A stretch of 34,624 bases of DNA, from the NCBI GenBank assembly GCA_023135995.1, contig JAGLRY010000028.1:1-34624 (forward strand), in the 5' to 3' direction. Both the position numbers and the translations under genes were made by a program. Below are positions 15,096 to 22,525 of the stretch, piece by piece. Under the pieces are notes generated by a model. That model was not told the origin of the DNA. It saw only the letters and a list, made by a program, of their open reading frames with translations, and did no database searches. Numbering within the stretch: position 1 is the stretch's first letter; each line of letters begins with the position of its first letter. Source of the stretch: Candidatus Aminicenantota bacterium (lineage in GTDB: Bacteria > Acidobacteriota > Aminicenantia > Aminicenantales > Aminicenantaceae).

Positions 15096-15797
15096 CTAAG
15101 CTCCTTTTTTTTCTTCTCTTTCAATCTTTCCATCTCGGACAAAAAAGATTCTTTGGGCCTGCTGAGCGATATCCATGTCATGTGTGACCATGATAATGGT
15201 GTTCCCTTGAGAATGGATCTTGTGAAATAGGTTCAGGATCTCTTGACCGGTTTTCGAGTCGAGGTTTCCGGTGGGTTCGTCAGCTAAAAGCAGTGAGGGA
15301 TTATTCACGAGAGCTCTTGCGATGGCCACTCTCTGTCTTTCCCCGCCTGAGAGTTCGGACGGGCGGTGGTGCATGCGGTGTTCCATTTCCACCATTTCCA
15401 GGGCCCTCTGTGCTTTTAAGGCTCTTTCTCTCTTCCTCTCTCCCTTGTAGATAATGGGGAGTTCAACGTTATGGAAGGCCGTGGCCCGGGGGAGCAGGTT
15501 AAAAATTTGAAAGACAAATCCGATCTCGCTGTTTCGGATGTGCGCTAGTTCATTTTCACTGAGGGCACTGACAAGCTTCCCGCTCAAATAGTATTCCCCC
15601 TCAGAGGGAGTGTCGAGGCATCCGATAAGGTTGAGCAATGTTGATTTCCCCGAACCTGAGGGCCCCATGATCGCCACGAATTCATTGGGAAGGATCCTGA
15701 AAGTTACACCTGAAAGAGCCCTAACTTCCTGCTTTCCCAATTGGTACACTTTCGTGAGGTTCTCGACCCGGATGACGGCATCGTTTGTTGAGTCCAT
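15096..15797 (-). CDS. ABC transporter ATP-binding protein (LolD/MacB family)
   Basis: A 233-residue nucleotide-binding subunit. All motifs are intact: Walker A GPSGSGKSTLL, Q-loop FVFQIFNLLP, signature LSGGERQRVAIARAL, Walker B LLLADEPTGNLDSKTG, and the switch His in MVTHDMD. The sequence class is that of LolD, FtsE and MacB ATPases, which drive mechanotransmission-type transporters without moving cargo through the membrane domain. The ATG at 15797 lies 5 nt after the adaptor gene. No FtsX/MacB-type permease gene is adjacent. Confidence 0.95.
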   Translation of the reverse strand: MDSTNDAVIRVENLTKVYQLGKQEVRALSGVTFRILPNEFVAIMGPSGSGKSTLLNLIGCLDTPSEGEYYLSGKLVSALSENELAHIRNSEIGFVFQIFNLLPRATAFHNVELPIIYKGERKRERALKAQRALEMVEMEHRMHHRPSELSGGERQRVAIARALVNNPSLLLADEPTGNLDSKTGQEILNLFHKIHSQGNTIIMVTHDMDIAQQAQRIFFVRDGKIEREEKKGA

Positions 15798-15802
15798 GGG
15801 GA

Positions 15803-17068
15803 TTATTGCCTTTTTTCCTCTTGTTTTATCAAGGTGTCGTCTTTGAGCTGGCGGAGGGCATTGTAAGGACCGGTGGCAATCTCTTGCCCGTCCTCGAGAC
15901 CCGAGATGATCTCCACCATCAGTTCGCCCATGATTCCCTTCTTAACTGCCTGAAATTTGGCTCTGCTGTCCTTGATGATGTAGACGCCCTCTTCCTGTTC
16001 GCCTTTATCTTTGTCCTCCCCGTTCTCCTTTTCTTTCAGCACGAGACTGGAAATGGGAATTGCGAGGATATCCTGTCGTTCCGCAGTAATGATATCTGCT
16101 GAGGCTGACAGTCCCGGCTTGAGGCTTTCGGGTGGAGACTCCAGTGTGATCACAACTTTAAAATCCTTGGATTCTTCTGTTGCCACGGCCTTTTGCAGAG
16201 CTGAGCTGCCGATCTCGGTGACTTTTCCCTGAATGACATGGTCGGGGAGAGCATCGATCCTGACATCCGCTTTTTGTCCCAAAGACAGGCCGATGACGTC
16301 TGTCTCATCCACCTTGACCTCCACTTCCATCACGGAAAGGTCTGCGATCGTCATCAAAACTGTCCCTGGCATGTTCATCGTCCCGATCATGGCGATCTCT
16401 CCCTCTTCCACTTTCAGACTGGTGATGATGCCGTCGATGGGAGAGTTGTAGACAGTTTTGCTCAGCATGTATAGAGTACTCTCCAGAGAGGCCTGGGCCT
16501 GACGGATTTGGTACAGAGTGGCGTCATGACTGGCCTTGGAAATCTCTTGCGCGGTCTTAGCGTCTTCCAACTGTTCTCCAGAAATGAGTTTTTCATCATG
16601 AAGTTTTTTCTGCCGTTCGTAAAATCTTTTGTCCTTTTTGAGTTGGGCTTCTGCTTTTATGAGCTCGGCTCGGAAGGTGCGGATGACGGCACGGTCTCGG
16701 TCAGCGTTGGCTTCATGCTGGGTCGACTCGGATTTCAAGAGGAAATCGTCCTTCTTGACTCTCTGACCCTCTTCAACGCCGATTTTTACGATTCTTCCAG
16801 AGATGAGCGCACTGATGTTCACGCTTTTTTTGGGTTTGACCTCTCCCGAAGCTGATACGATAGAAGTCAAGTCGTGTTTTTTGATTTTTTCGACAGTCAC
16901 TTTAAGCGCTTTTTCACGCTGAGACTGGAAGTTGAGGAAAATGATGACCGCCAGTATCAATATGACGGCAACGATGATAAAAATCCTTTTCTTGCCTCCG
17001 GAGCTCTTCCTCGGAGTACGAATGACTAATGCCTTTTTCTTTTTTTTCGAGTAATCTTGCTCGTTCAT
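15803..17068 (-). CDS. HlyD/RND-type periplasmic adaptor (MacA-like)
   Basis: A 421-residue membrane fusion protein. A basic cytoplasmic N-terminus is followed by one membrane helix (about 28-46, IFIIVAVILILAVIIFL), then the split lipoyl/barrel-sandwich half (SASGEVKPKKSVNISALISGRIVKIGVEEGQRVKKDDFLL), a long coiled-coil hairpin (about 130-220), the second lipoyl half (NSPIDGIITSLKVEEGEIAM) and beta-barrel/membrane-proximal domains. Such adaptors connect an inner-membrane pump to an outer-membrane channel. GAGGG 8 nt before ATG 17068 is a good ribosome site, and TATAAT lies at 17103-17098 without a convincing -35. It is followed by the LolD/MacB-type ATPase. Confidence 0.93.
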   Translation of the reverse strand: MNEQDYSKKKKKALVIRTPRKSSGGKKRIFIIVAVILILAVIIFLNFQSQREKALKVTVEKIKKHDLTSIVSASGEVKPKKSVNISALISGRIVKIGVEEGQRVKKDDFLLKSESTQHEANADRDRAVIRTFRAELIKAEAQLKKDKRFYERQKKLHDEKLISGEQLEDAKTAQEISKASHDATLYQIRQAQASLESTLYMLSKTVYNSPIDGIITSLKVEEGEIAMIGTMNMPGTVLMTIADLSVMEVEVKVDETDVIGLSLGQKADVRIDALPDHVIQGKVTEIGSSALQKAVATEESKDFKVVITLESPPESLKPGLSASADIITAERQDILAIPISSLVLKEKENGEDKDKGEQEEGVYIIKDSRAKFQAVKKGIMGELMVEIISGLEDGQEIATGPYNALRQLKDDTLIKQEEKRQ

Positions 17069-17140
17069 TTTGGGTCCCTCTCAGAGGAAAATATCATATT
17101 ATACTACGTCATAAAAGGCAAAAAGTTTAATCTCGCCGGA

Positions 17141-17392
17141 GGCATCTCCAAAACCATGATGAATAATATCCGAGTATCCCAATTGGTAATTGCGAAAACG
17201 AACAACGAGACATCAGTAGGACTTTCTCCATTTTAGATGTAGGGACCGTTTCCCAAACGGTCCGTTCGGGGAACGGACCCTACATAAAAAGGAACCATGC
17301 CCGTTCAGCCCTTCTCACGGTTTTCTCAACCACACAATCTGATCACTTAATACTGTTATCGAGAATTCACTCCATCACGGTTTTGGAAATGC
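17141..17392. repeat. Inverted-repeat intergenic element with REPIN-like core (copies F and B)
   Basis: This element fills much of the 442-nt divergent gap between the adaptor and the inositol-monophosphatase gene. The left arm (17141-about 17202) starts GGCATCTCCAAAACCATGATG. The right arm (17300-17392) ends CATCACGGTTTTGGAAATGC, its near-perfect complement. The arms keep pairing inward with gaps and enclose the 49-bp core at 17237-17285. The right arm is about 80% identical to 1-95. It carries no ORF, so if mobile it is non-autonomous. Confidence 0.7.
17237..17285. repeat. REPIN-like 49-bp double hairpin
   Basis: Exact reverse complement, over all 49 bases, of 9032-9080. It has the same outer stem ATGTAGGG/CCCTACAT, two 9-bp hairpins with complementary GGG and CCC loops, and GTAG at both 5' feet (17239-17242, and CTAC at 17280-17283). 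Confidence 0.8.
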
Positions 17393-17472
17393 TTAAAATC
17401 TCACCGTCCATTTTTATGAATAATTCAGGTTGTTTGATGTATTCAAAATTGTATGTCTTTTGTGCGAATGAG

Positions 17473-17501
17473 TTGCGACGTAACACAAGAGTTGGTAAGA
17501 T
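17473..17501 (+). promoter_or_regulatory. Promoter, start-codon-proximal
   Basis: TTGCGA (17473-17478), a 17-nt spacer and TAAGAT (17496-17501). Nine nt separate the -10 box from the ATG at 17511. Confidence 0.45.
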
Positions 17502-17510
17502 GTGAGGGCT

Positions 17511-18299
17511 ATGGAATGGGAAGAGCCCTTAAAAGTGGCAGAGGAAGCCAGCCGGATGGCGGGGGAAATGCTCCACCGACATATCGATTCCTCAAGAGAA
17601 ATCGTCTACAAAGGGGCTGTCGATCTTGTGACAAACTTTGATAGACGCTCTCAGGAAGTTATTTTTTCCCATCTCTCTTCTCGCTTTCCAGATCATGATT
17701 TCCTTGCTGAAGAAGACCTCTGTGAACAAAGAGGTTCTGAATTCCGGTGGATCATCGACCCTATCGATGGGACAACGAACTATGCCCACAATTTTCCCAT
17801 TTTCTGTGTGTCCATTGCCCTGGAATGGAAGAGCAACGTCGTATGCGGCGTCATTTATGATCCAATGAGGGGAGAGATGTTTTCAGCCATTTCGGGGAAA
17901 GGATCTGTAATGAACGGGCACAGGATTCAAATCTCCGCTACGGGAGACCTGGATAAAAGTCTTCTGGCCACAGGTTTTCCCTATGATGTCCGGGAGAGCG
18001 AAGTGAACAACATCGATCATTTTGTGAATTTTGCCACGCGCGCCCAGGCCATTCGCCGCTGCGGGTCCGCGGCTCTCGACCTCTGTTATGTGGCCTGTGG
18101 GAGGTTTGATGGATTTTGGGAATTGAAACTGAGCCTGTGGGATGTTGCCGCGGGGGTCCTGATAGTCGAGGAGTCGGGAGGGCGTGTGTCTGATTTCCAG
18201 GGGGAAACAGCAAGTATTTATGGAAAAGACCTCTTGGCTTCGAACGGCCTGATCCACGAACAAATGATCCAGATTCTCAAGCTAGGCAAACAGTTATGA
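17511..18299 (+). CDS. Inositol monophosphatase family protein (SuhB-like)
   Basis: About 262 residues; a Mg2+-dependent phosphatase of the IMPase family acting on inositol-phosphate or related sugar phosphates. The metal and catalytic motifs are present: DLVTNFDRRSQ, FLAEED (Glu and Glu-Asp ligands), WIIDPIDGTTNYAHNFPIF (the D-P-I-D-G-T core), and late CGRFDGFWELKLSLWDVAAGVLIVEESGG (W-D-x-A-A-G). Start choice: ATG 17511, which sits 9 nt after a promoter -10 box; a GTG at 17502 is in frame. The next gene overlaps by 4 nt. Members of this family are also annotated as SuhB, fructose-bisphosphatase or histidinol phosphatase, and the substrate cannot be settled from sequence. Confidence 0.93.
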   Translation: MEWEEPLKVAEEASRMAGEMLHRHIDSSREIVYKGAVDLVTNFDRRSQEVIFSHLSSRFPDHDFLAEEDLCEQRGSEFRWIIDPIDGTTNYAHNFPIFCVSIALEWKSNVVCGVIYDPMRGEMFSAISGKGSVMNGHRIQISATGDLDKSLLATGFPYDVRESEVNNIDHFVNFATRAQAIRRCGSAALDLCYVACGRFDGFWELKLSLWDVAAGVLIVEESGGRVSDFQGETASIYGKDLLASNGLIHEQMIQILKLGKQL

Positions 18300-18883
18300 G
18301 GCAGTATAAACACGATTATTTCCACAATCTGCGAAAAACGCACTGGGCAAAGTTTTGGATCTTTCTTGTGGCTGTGCTGGCATTTGTGCCGCTAACCCTG
18401 AGTCTGCAGAAGCAAGAACCCGAGGGGCTTAAATTTGTTGCCGGAAGGGTGTACCGTCTCATTGCTCAGAGCAATGTGCAGTGGACTGATACAGGCTATG
18501 ATGTGGAGGGGGAACAGACGTTCTCTTTCTCTGCATCTGGCGGAATTTCCCTCCAGGTCGGCAATCCAATGGCATACTGCGGTCCGGATGGATACGACCT
18601 GAAAACTATCCAGCAACCCATTCAGGACATGAATATAGGTGCCTTGATCGGTAAAGTGGTTCTCCTCATTTCTATCGAAGTCGACGAAGAGACGGGGGAA
18701 GAGACCCGGAACGAGATAGTAGAGATCTTTTATATCGGATCTAATCGGATCGTCTCCATGCCCATCAGTGGACGGCTGTTCTTAGGGATCAATGAAAATG
18801 TCGCCGGTGATAATTCAGGCCGATTCACGGTCGATATCCGATTGATCGATCGGGATGTGCAAAATATCAGAAGTCAAACGTGA
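18296..18883 (+). CDS. Membrane-anchored protein with LecA (PA-IL)-like lectin domain
   Basis: A 195-residue protein with a short basic cytoplasmic tail, one helix (about 19-37, FWIFLVAVLAFVPLTLSL) that anchors or exports it, and a beta-rich outer domain. That domain follows the PA-IL/LecA pattern: VQWTDTGYDVEGEQTFSFSASGGISLQ, YCGPDGYDL, NIGALIGKVVLLI, EIFYIGSNRIVSMPISGRLFLGINENVAGDNSGRFTVDIRL. In LecA the equivalent N-x-N...NNSG loop supplies calcium and galactose ligands; here NENVAGDNSG keeps most of it. The sugar-binding role is inferred from this pattern alone. The ATG overlaps the upstream phosphatase stop. An AGAGAT-rich loop (about 128-142) is an insertion relative to LecA. Confidence 0.7.
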   Translation: MRQYKHDYFHNLRKTHWAKFWIFLVAVLAFVPLTLSLQKQEPEGLKFVAGRVYRLIAQSNVQWTDTGYDVEGEQTFSFSASGGISLQVGNPMAYCGPDGYDLKTIQQPIQDMNIGALIGKVVLLISIEVDEETGEETRNEIVEIFYIGSNRIVSMPISGRLFLGINENVAGDNSGRFTVDIRLIDRDVQNIRSQT

Positions 18884-18944
18884 AAAGTAAAAAACTTCAA
18901 AATAGAGAAACAAGGCGTTCTGATTGTTATTTTTTACTTCTCGC
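18880..18944. terminator. Possible bidirectional terminator between convergent genes
   Basis: GAAAAGTAAAAAAC (from 18881) and GTTATTTTTTACTTCTC (to about 18941) are near-complementary, giving an A/T-rich stem of about 12 bp between the lectin-like gene and accC. It overlaps the last codons of accC. AT-rich pairing makes this weak evidence. Confidence 0.3.
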
Positions 18945-20285
18945 GGTTTTGTTGGTGAGAAAGTTCTCCAGGAATTGGATCGAATAGTTCCCCTTCTTGA
19001 AGTCTGAATTGGATAGGATGTTGAGATGCAGAGGGATGTTTGTTTTGATGCCCACAATGGTGGTCATCTCCAGAGCGGTTTGCATCTTTCGGATCGCTTC
19101 TCTCCGGGTTGGCGCTTTGGCGACAACTTTTGCGAGTAGAGAGTCGTAGTCGGGAGGGATGACCCATCCTTGGTATGCGGCGGAATCCACACGAATTCCC
19201 TGTCCTCCTGGAAGAACGAGAAATTCGATCTTTCCTGCTGAAGGAATAAACGTATCCGGGTCTTCCGCGTTGATGCGGCATTCAATGCTGTGGCCAGACA
19301 TTTGAAGGTCATGGGGAAAAGAGAGCTTCTCACCGGCGGCGATCTTGATCTGTTCCTTGATCAGGTCCACACCGTAAACCATTTCAGTGATGGGATGTTC
19401 CACTTGCACGCGCGTGTTCGCTTCCATGAAATAGAATCTCTTTTCGTTGTCCACGAGGAATTCGAACGTGCCCAAACTCTGATAACCGATGGAAACAGCC
19501 GCGTCTTGGGCGGCCTTGATTATTCTTTTTCGAAGTTTCTCATCAACGAAAGGAGAGGGAGTCTCCTCCAACACTTTTTGGTGTTTCCTCTGGACAGAGC
19601 ATTCTCTCTCGCCCAGTGCGATTACGTGGCCTTTAGTATCCCCGACAACTTGGATCTCGATATGGCGGGCATTTGCGATGTACTTTTCCATGTAGAGAGA
19701 GGAATCTCCGAAGGAGGCCTTTGCTTCATATTGGGCGATGGACAACTGCTCGTCCATATGATTGGGTGAACGGACGATGCGCATTCCCCTGCCCCCGCCA
19801 CCCGAGACTGCCTTGAGGATCACTGGATAACCGATCTTCTTTGCGATGGATTTTGCCTCTGACAGTTCGACAATGACATCATTGCTCCCGGGAATGACTG
19901 GCAGCTTTGCTTTCTTCATTTCGAGACGGGCTGCGTTCTTGTCCCCCATCAGACTGATGAGAGGGGCCGGGGGGCCGATGAACGTGATGTCTTCAGAGTC
20001 GCAAATTTCAGGAAACCTGGGATTTTCGGCAAGAAAACCATAGCCGGGATGGATGGCATCTGCCTTGGTGATCTGGGCGGCGCTGATGATGTTGGGAATG
20101 TTGAGATAACTCTCAGACGCTTTTGCCGGCCCTATGCAGACGGATTCGTGGGCGAGCATTGTGTGGAGCGAGTTCTTGTCGACGACGGAATAGACCGCTA
20201 CCGTCTTGAGCCCCATCTCTCTTGCCGTACGGATGATTCTGAGTGCAATTTCCCCTCTGTTAGCGACCAGGATTTTGGATATCAT
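18927..20285 (-). CDS. accC: Acetyl-CoA carboxylase biotin carboxylase subunit AccC
   Basis: A 452-residue ATP-grasp enzyme that carboxylates biotin on AccB using bicarbonate and ATP, the first half of malonyl-CoA synthesis. Seen: the N-terminal MISKILVANRGEIALRIIRTAREMG, GYGFLAENPRF, the ATP-binding glycine loop VSGGGGRGMRIV, IEIQVVGD, ALGERECSVQRKHQKVLEETPSP, and the catalytic FMEANTRVQVEHPITEMVYGVDLI. Length matches AccC (about 450). The first ATG (20285) is 6 nt after the accB stop. A short C-terminal tail (NKTARSKK) differs from typical members. It could in principle serve pyruvate or propionyl carboxylases, but the accB-accC order favours acetyl-CoA carboxylase. Confidence 0.95.
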   Translation of the reverse strand: MISKILVANRGEIALRIIRTAREMGLKTVAVYSVVDKNSLHTMLAHESVCIGPAKASESYLNIPNIISAAQITKADAIHPGYGFLAENPRFPEICDSEDITFIGPPAPLISLMGDKNAARLEMKKAKLPVIPGSNDVIVELSEAKSIAKKIGYPVILKAVSGGGGRGMRIVRSPNHMDEQLSIAQYEAKASFGDSSLYMEKYIANARHIEIQVVGDTKGHVIALGERECSVQRKHQKVLEETPSPFVDEKLRKRIIKAAQDAAVSIGYQSLGTFEFLVDNEKRFYFMEANTRVQVEHPITEMVYGVDLIKEQIKIAAGEKLSFPHDLQMSGHSIECRINAEDPDTFIPSAGKIEFLVLPGGQGIRVDSAAYQGWVIPPDYDSLLAKVVAKAPTRREAIRKMQTALEMTTIVGIKTNIPLHLNILSNSDFKKGNYSIQFLENFLTNKTARSKK

Positions 20286-20291
20286 GGGCGG

Positions 20292-20759
20292 TCAGCTCTG
20301 CGGCTTGATGGCAAAAAGCTTCTGGCCGTACTCGACGGGCTTGCCGTTCTTAATGAAAATCTCTTCAAGGGTCCCTTCAACCTCGGCTTCGATCTCGTTC
20401 ATCAGCTTCATGGCTTCAATGATACAGAGGGTCTGGTTTTTTGTGACACTGTCTCCCTTTTCGACGAAGGGAGGAGATGAGGGATCCGATGAACGGTAGA
20501 ATGTTCCAACCATCGGGGAGGTAATGAAATGCAGGCCCTCTTGATCTTCAGCCGAATCTGTTTGGGTTGGAACCTCATTGGTGGCTGCACTTCCTACGGG
20601 AGGAGCGATAGGGGTCATTTCTTGAGAGTTCGTTTTCTGTGAGGCCCGGCTGATCTTGATTTTTAAGTCTTCGATCTCTAACTCGAATTCTGAGAGATTC
20701 CTCTCTTCCAACAGATCTATAATTTTGGTGATCTCTTTGTAATCAATTTTTGCCTTCAT
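20292..20759 (-). CDS. accB: Biotin carboxyl carrier protein AccB
   Basis: A 155-residue BCCP. The N-terminal 40 residues match the AccB dimerisation part (EITKIIDLLEERNLSEFELEIED). An Ala/Pro/Thr-rich linker (about 45-75) follows, then the biotinyl domain SPMVGTFYRSSDPSSPPFVEKGD and EAMKLMNEIEAEVEG, where Lys118 in E-A-M-K-L-M is the biotinylation site. The thumb loop (SSDPSSPPF) is typical of acetyl-CoA carboxylase BCCPs rather than of other biotin proteins. The ATG at 20759 has AAGG 7-8 nt upstream. It leads an operon with accC; accA and accD are not in this window. Confidence 0.95.
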   Translation of the reverse strand: MKAKIDYKEITKIIDLLEERNLSEFELEIEDLKIKISRASQKTNSQEMTPIAPPVGSAATNEVPTQTDSAEDQEGLHFITSPMVGTFYRSSDPSSPPFVEKGDSVTKNQTLCIIEAMKLMNEIEAEVEGTLEEIFIKNGKPVEYGQKLFAIKPQS

Positions 20760-20795
20760 TGTTTACCTTTTTGTGGAGGGCCATCCTTTTGGGTA

Positions 20796-20810
20796 AATTT
20801 TTCAAAAATT
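20796..20810. promoter_or_regulatory. 15-bp palindrome at the accB transcription start
   Basis: AATTTTT-C-AAAAATT, a perfect inverted repeat, lies at or just downstream of the predicted accB start near 20810. It could be an operator for a fatty-acid regulator; A/T-only palindromes also arise by chance. Confidence 0.3.
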
Positions 20811-20816
20811 AGGTAT

Positions 20817-20845
20817 ACATTAATCGCAATACCCAATTTTGTCAA
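20817..20845 (-). promoter_or_regulatory. Candidate accBC promoter
   Basis: On the minus strand TTGACA (20845-20840) is followed after 17 nt by TAATGT (20822-20817), a weak -10 box (3 of 6 consensus bases). The leader to the accB ATG would be about 50 nt. Confidence 0.35.
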
Positions 20846-20910
20846 CCCTCCTGGTCGTGAAATAAGCAGTTCTGGACCCATCATCGCATGAACGCTTAAA
20901 CGCGGGGTTC

Positions 20911-20927
20911 TGTGATCGGATTATGTG
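20911..20927 (-). repeat. Possible remnant of the intergenic repeat
   Basis: The complement, CACATAATCCGATCACA, resembles the repeat core CACACAATCTGATCACT. It is short and could be chance, but it lies in a divergent promoter gap like the better copies. Confidence 0.2.
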
Positions 20928-20935
20928 AAGGCGTG

Positions 20936-20964
20936 TTGACTGAGGCGGGGATTTGGCCTAGCAT
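20936..20964 (+). promoter_or_regulatory. Candidate ffh promoter
   Basis: TTGACT (20936-20941), a 17-nt spacer and TAGCAT (20959-20964). The leader to ATG 20997 would be about 26 nt and contains GGTGAG before the start. Confidence 0.4.
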
Positions 20965-20996
20965 AGGTGATATACAACTCAAGAGATGGTGAGACG

Positions 20997-22328
20997 ATGC
21001 TAGATCAGTTATCGAGTAGGCTCCAGAAGGTTGCTAAATTCCTTCGCGGTGAAGTCAAAGTCACAGAAAAGAACATGGCTGAGGCGTTGAAGATGATACG
21101 CATGGCCTTCCTAGAAGCCGATGTCAATTATCGTGTGGTTAAGGATTTCGAGTCAAAAATCAAAGAGAAAGCACTGGATGAAAAAGTTCTCGAAAGTCTC
21201 ACGCCCTCGCAGCATGTCATAAAAATCGTCAGGGATGAGATTATGGCCATGTTGGGGCAAGAGACAAAAAAATTGACATTCTCCAGCCCTCCGCCTTCAA
21301 TTTTCATGCTCGTGGGGCTTCAAGGCTCGGGCAAGACGACCACATGTGGAAAATTGGCCAAATGGTTAAAGAACTTGGGTAAGAATCCTATGCTTGTTTC
21401 TTTCGACTTGAAGAGGCCTGCGGCGCAAGAACAGTTGAACATCATCACGCAAACGCTCAATTTGTCTTTCTATGAGCTGTTTGAGGACCAGATGGCCGAC
21501 CCAAAAAAAACACTCAAGAAGATCCTCACAGAGACAAAGAATAGAGGGCATGACACGCTCATCGTCGACACGGCCGGAAGACTCCATGTGGATGAGGAGT
21601 TGATGGACGAGCTCAGGATGGTGAAGGATATCCTTAAGCCCACCGAAGTCATCTATATCGGAGACTCGATGACAGGTCAAGATGCTGTGAAAAGCGCCCA
21701 GCAATTCGAGGAGAAAATAGGCCTGACCTCGATCATTCTCACAAAGCTTGACGGCGATGCCCGGGGGGGGGCTGCACTATCCATTGTCTCTGTCACGGGC
21801 AAGCCCATTAAGTTCATTGGCGTCGGAGAAAAGCTTGATAAGCTTGAAGTCTTTCACCCTGACAGGATGGCTTCCCGAATTATGGGTATGGGGGACGTTC
21901 TGAGCCTGCTAGAGAAAGCGGAGCAGGAGACGGACCTTAAAGAAGCCGAGGAGCTTGCCAAAAAACTGAGGTCTCAAGAGTTCTCCCTGGAGGACTTCCG
22001 GAAACAGCTGGGACAGCTGAAAAAAATGGGATCCATGTCTCAGTTTTTGAACATGTTGCCCACCGGTGGTGTATTCAAGCAGATGTCGAAGATGAATGTC
22101 GATGATACGCGGATCCTTTACTTCGAGGCGATCATAAATTCCATGACAGCGAAAGAGAGAGAAAATCCGAAAATCATCAATGGAAGCCGGCGCAAACGGA
22201 TCGCAAGAGGATGCGGCAGACCTGTGTCTGAAGTGAATCAACTGTTGAAACAATTTTTTGAGATGAAAAAGATGATGAAAAAGTCCCAGTTCAAGAAAAT
22301 GCTTTCCTCCATGTCGATGGGGCACTAG
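20997..22328 (+). CDS. ffh: Signal recognition particle GTPase Ffh
   Basis: A 443-residue SRP54 homologue that binds signal sequences of nascent inner-membrane proteins with 4.5S RNA and docks to FtsY. The N domain (about 1-90) has LRGEVKVTEKNMAEALKMIRMAFLEADVNYRVV. The G domain has LVGLQGSGKTTTCGKLA (G1), DTAGRLHVDEELMDEL (G3), TKLDGDARGGAALS (G4) and FIGVGEKLDKLEVFHPDRMASRIMGMGD. The C-terminal M domain (about 310-443) is methionine-rich, including the RNA-binding SRRKRIARGCGRPVSEVNQLLKQF, and ends MKKMMKKSQFKKMLSSMSMGH. The chosen ATG (20997) follows GGTGAG and matches family length; a GTG at 20967 is in frame upstream but adds an unusual tail. Confidence 0.97.
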   Translation: MLDQLSSRLQKVAKFLRGEVKVTEKNMAEALKMIRMAFLEADVNYRVVKDFESKIKEKALDEKVLESLTPSQHVIKIVRDEIMAMLGQETKKLTFSSPPPSIFMLVGLQGSGKTTTCGKLAKWLKNLGKNPMLVSFDLKRPAAQEQLNIITQTLNLSFYELFEDQMADPKKTLKKILTETKNRGHDTLIVDTAGRLHVDEELMDELRMVKDILKPTEVIYIGDSMTGQDAVKSAQQFEEKIGLTSIILTKLDGDARGGAALSIVSVTGKPIKFIGVGEKLDKLEVFHPDRMASRIMGMGDVLSLLEKAEQETDLKEAEELAKKLRSQEFSLEDFRKQLGQLKKMGSMSQFLNMLPTGGVFKQMSKMNVDDTRILYFEAIINSMTAKERENPKIINGSRRKRIARGCGRPVSEVNQLLKQFFEMKKMMKKSQFKKMLSSMSMGH

Positions 22329-22460
22329 CCAATTTCCCTTTTCTCTACTTTAAAGAGCATATGTAAGCCATTTGGTGCGGGAATGAGTTAATTTCTTTAT
22401 ATTGAGGAAGTTATGGCCAGGCATGTCACACATTCTTAACGGTTGGCCATTTGAAATGAG

Positions 22461-22489
22461 TTGACTTATCCACAAAAATCAGATATCAT
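22461..22489 (+). promoter_or_regulatory. Promoter of the rpsP operon
   Basis: TTGACT (22461-22466), a 17-nt spacer and TATCAT (22484-22489), each matching the consensus at 5 of 6. The predicted start is near 22496, giving a 30-nt leader with AAGGA (22507-22511). In the same 197-nt gap, ATGGCCA and TGGCCAT (about 22414-22451) form a 7-bp inverted repeat. Confidence 0.65.
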
Positions 22490-22525
22490 TTTTCTTTTAT
22501 TTTAATAAGGACTGGTTTACACAAA

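Larger units (their letters stand above)
17129..17406. repeat. Short near-direct repeat flanking the element at 17141-17392
   Basis: AATCTCGCCG (17129-17138) and AATCTCACCG (17397-17406) match at 9 of 10 positions and bracket the inverted element by 2 and 4 nt. They could be a decayed target-site duplication, or chance. Confidence 0.3.

Noticed and set aside
17069..17130. Full promoter for the adaptor gene
   Set aside because: TATAAT at 17103-17098 is good but no -35 box lies at 16-18 nt; only the -10 match can be supported.
19290..19769. A 159-codon plus-strand open frame inside accC
   Set aside because: It is antisense to the ATP-grasp domain of AccC; the low-complexity His/Phe-rich translation has no recognisable domain.
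22341..22460. Loose direct repeat GCCATTTG...AATGAGTT before rpsP
   Set aside because: The two copies need a 5-6 nt gap and share under 20 bases; not linked to the other intergenic repeats and may be chance.
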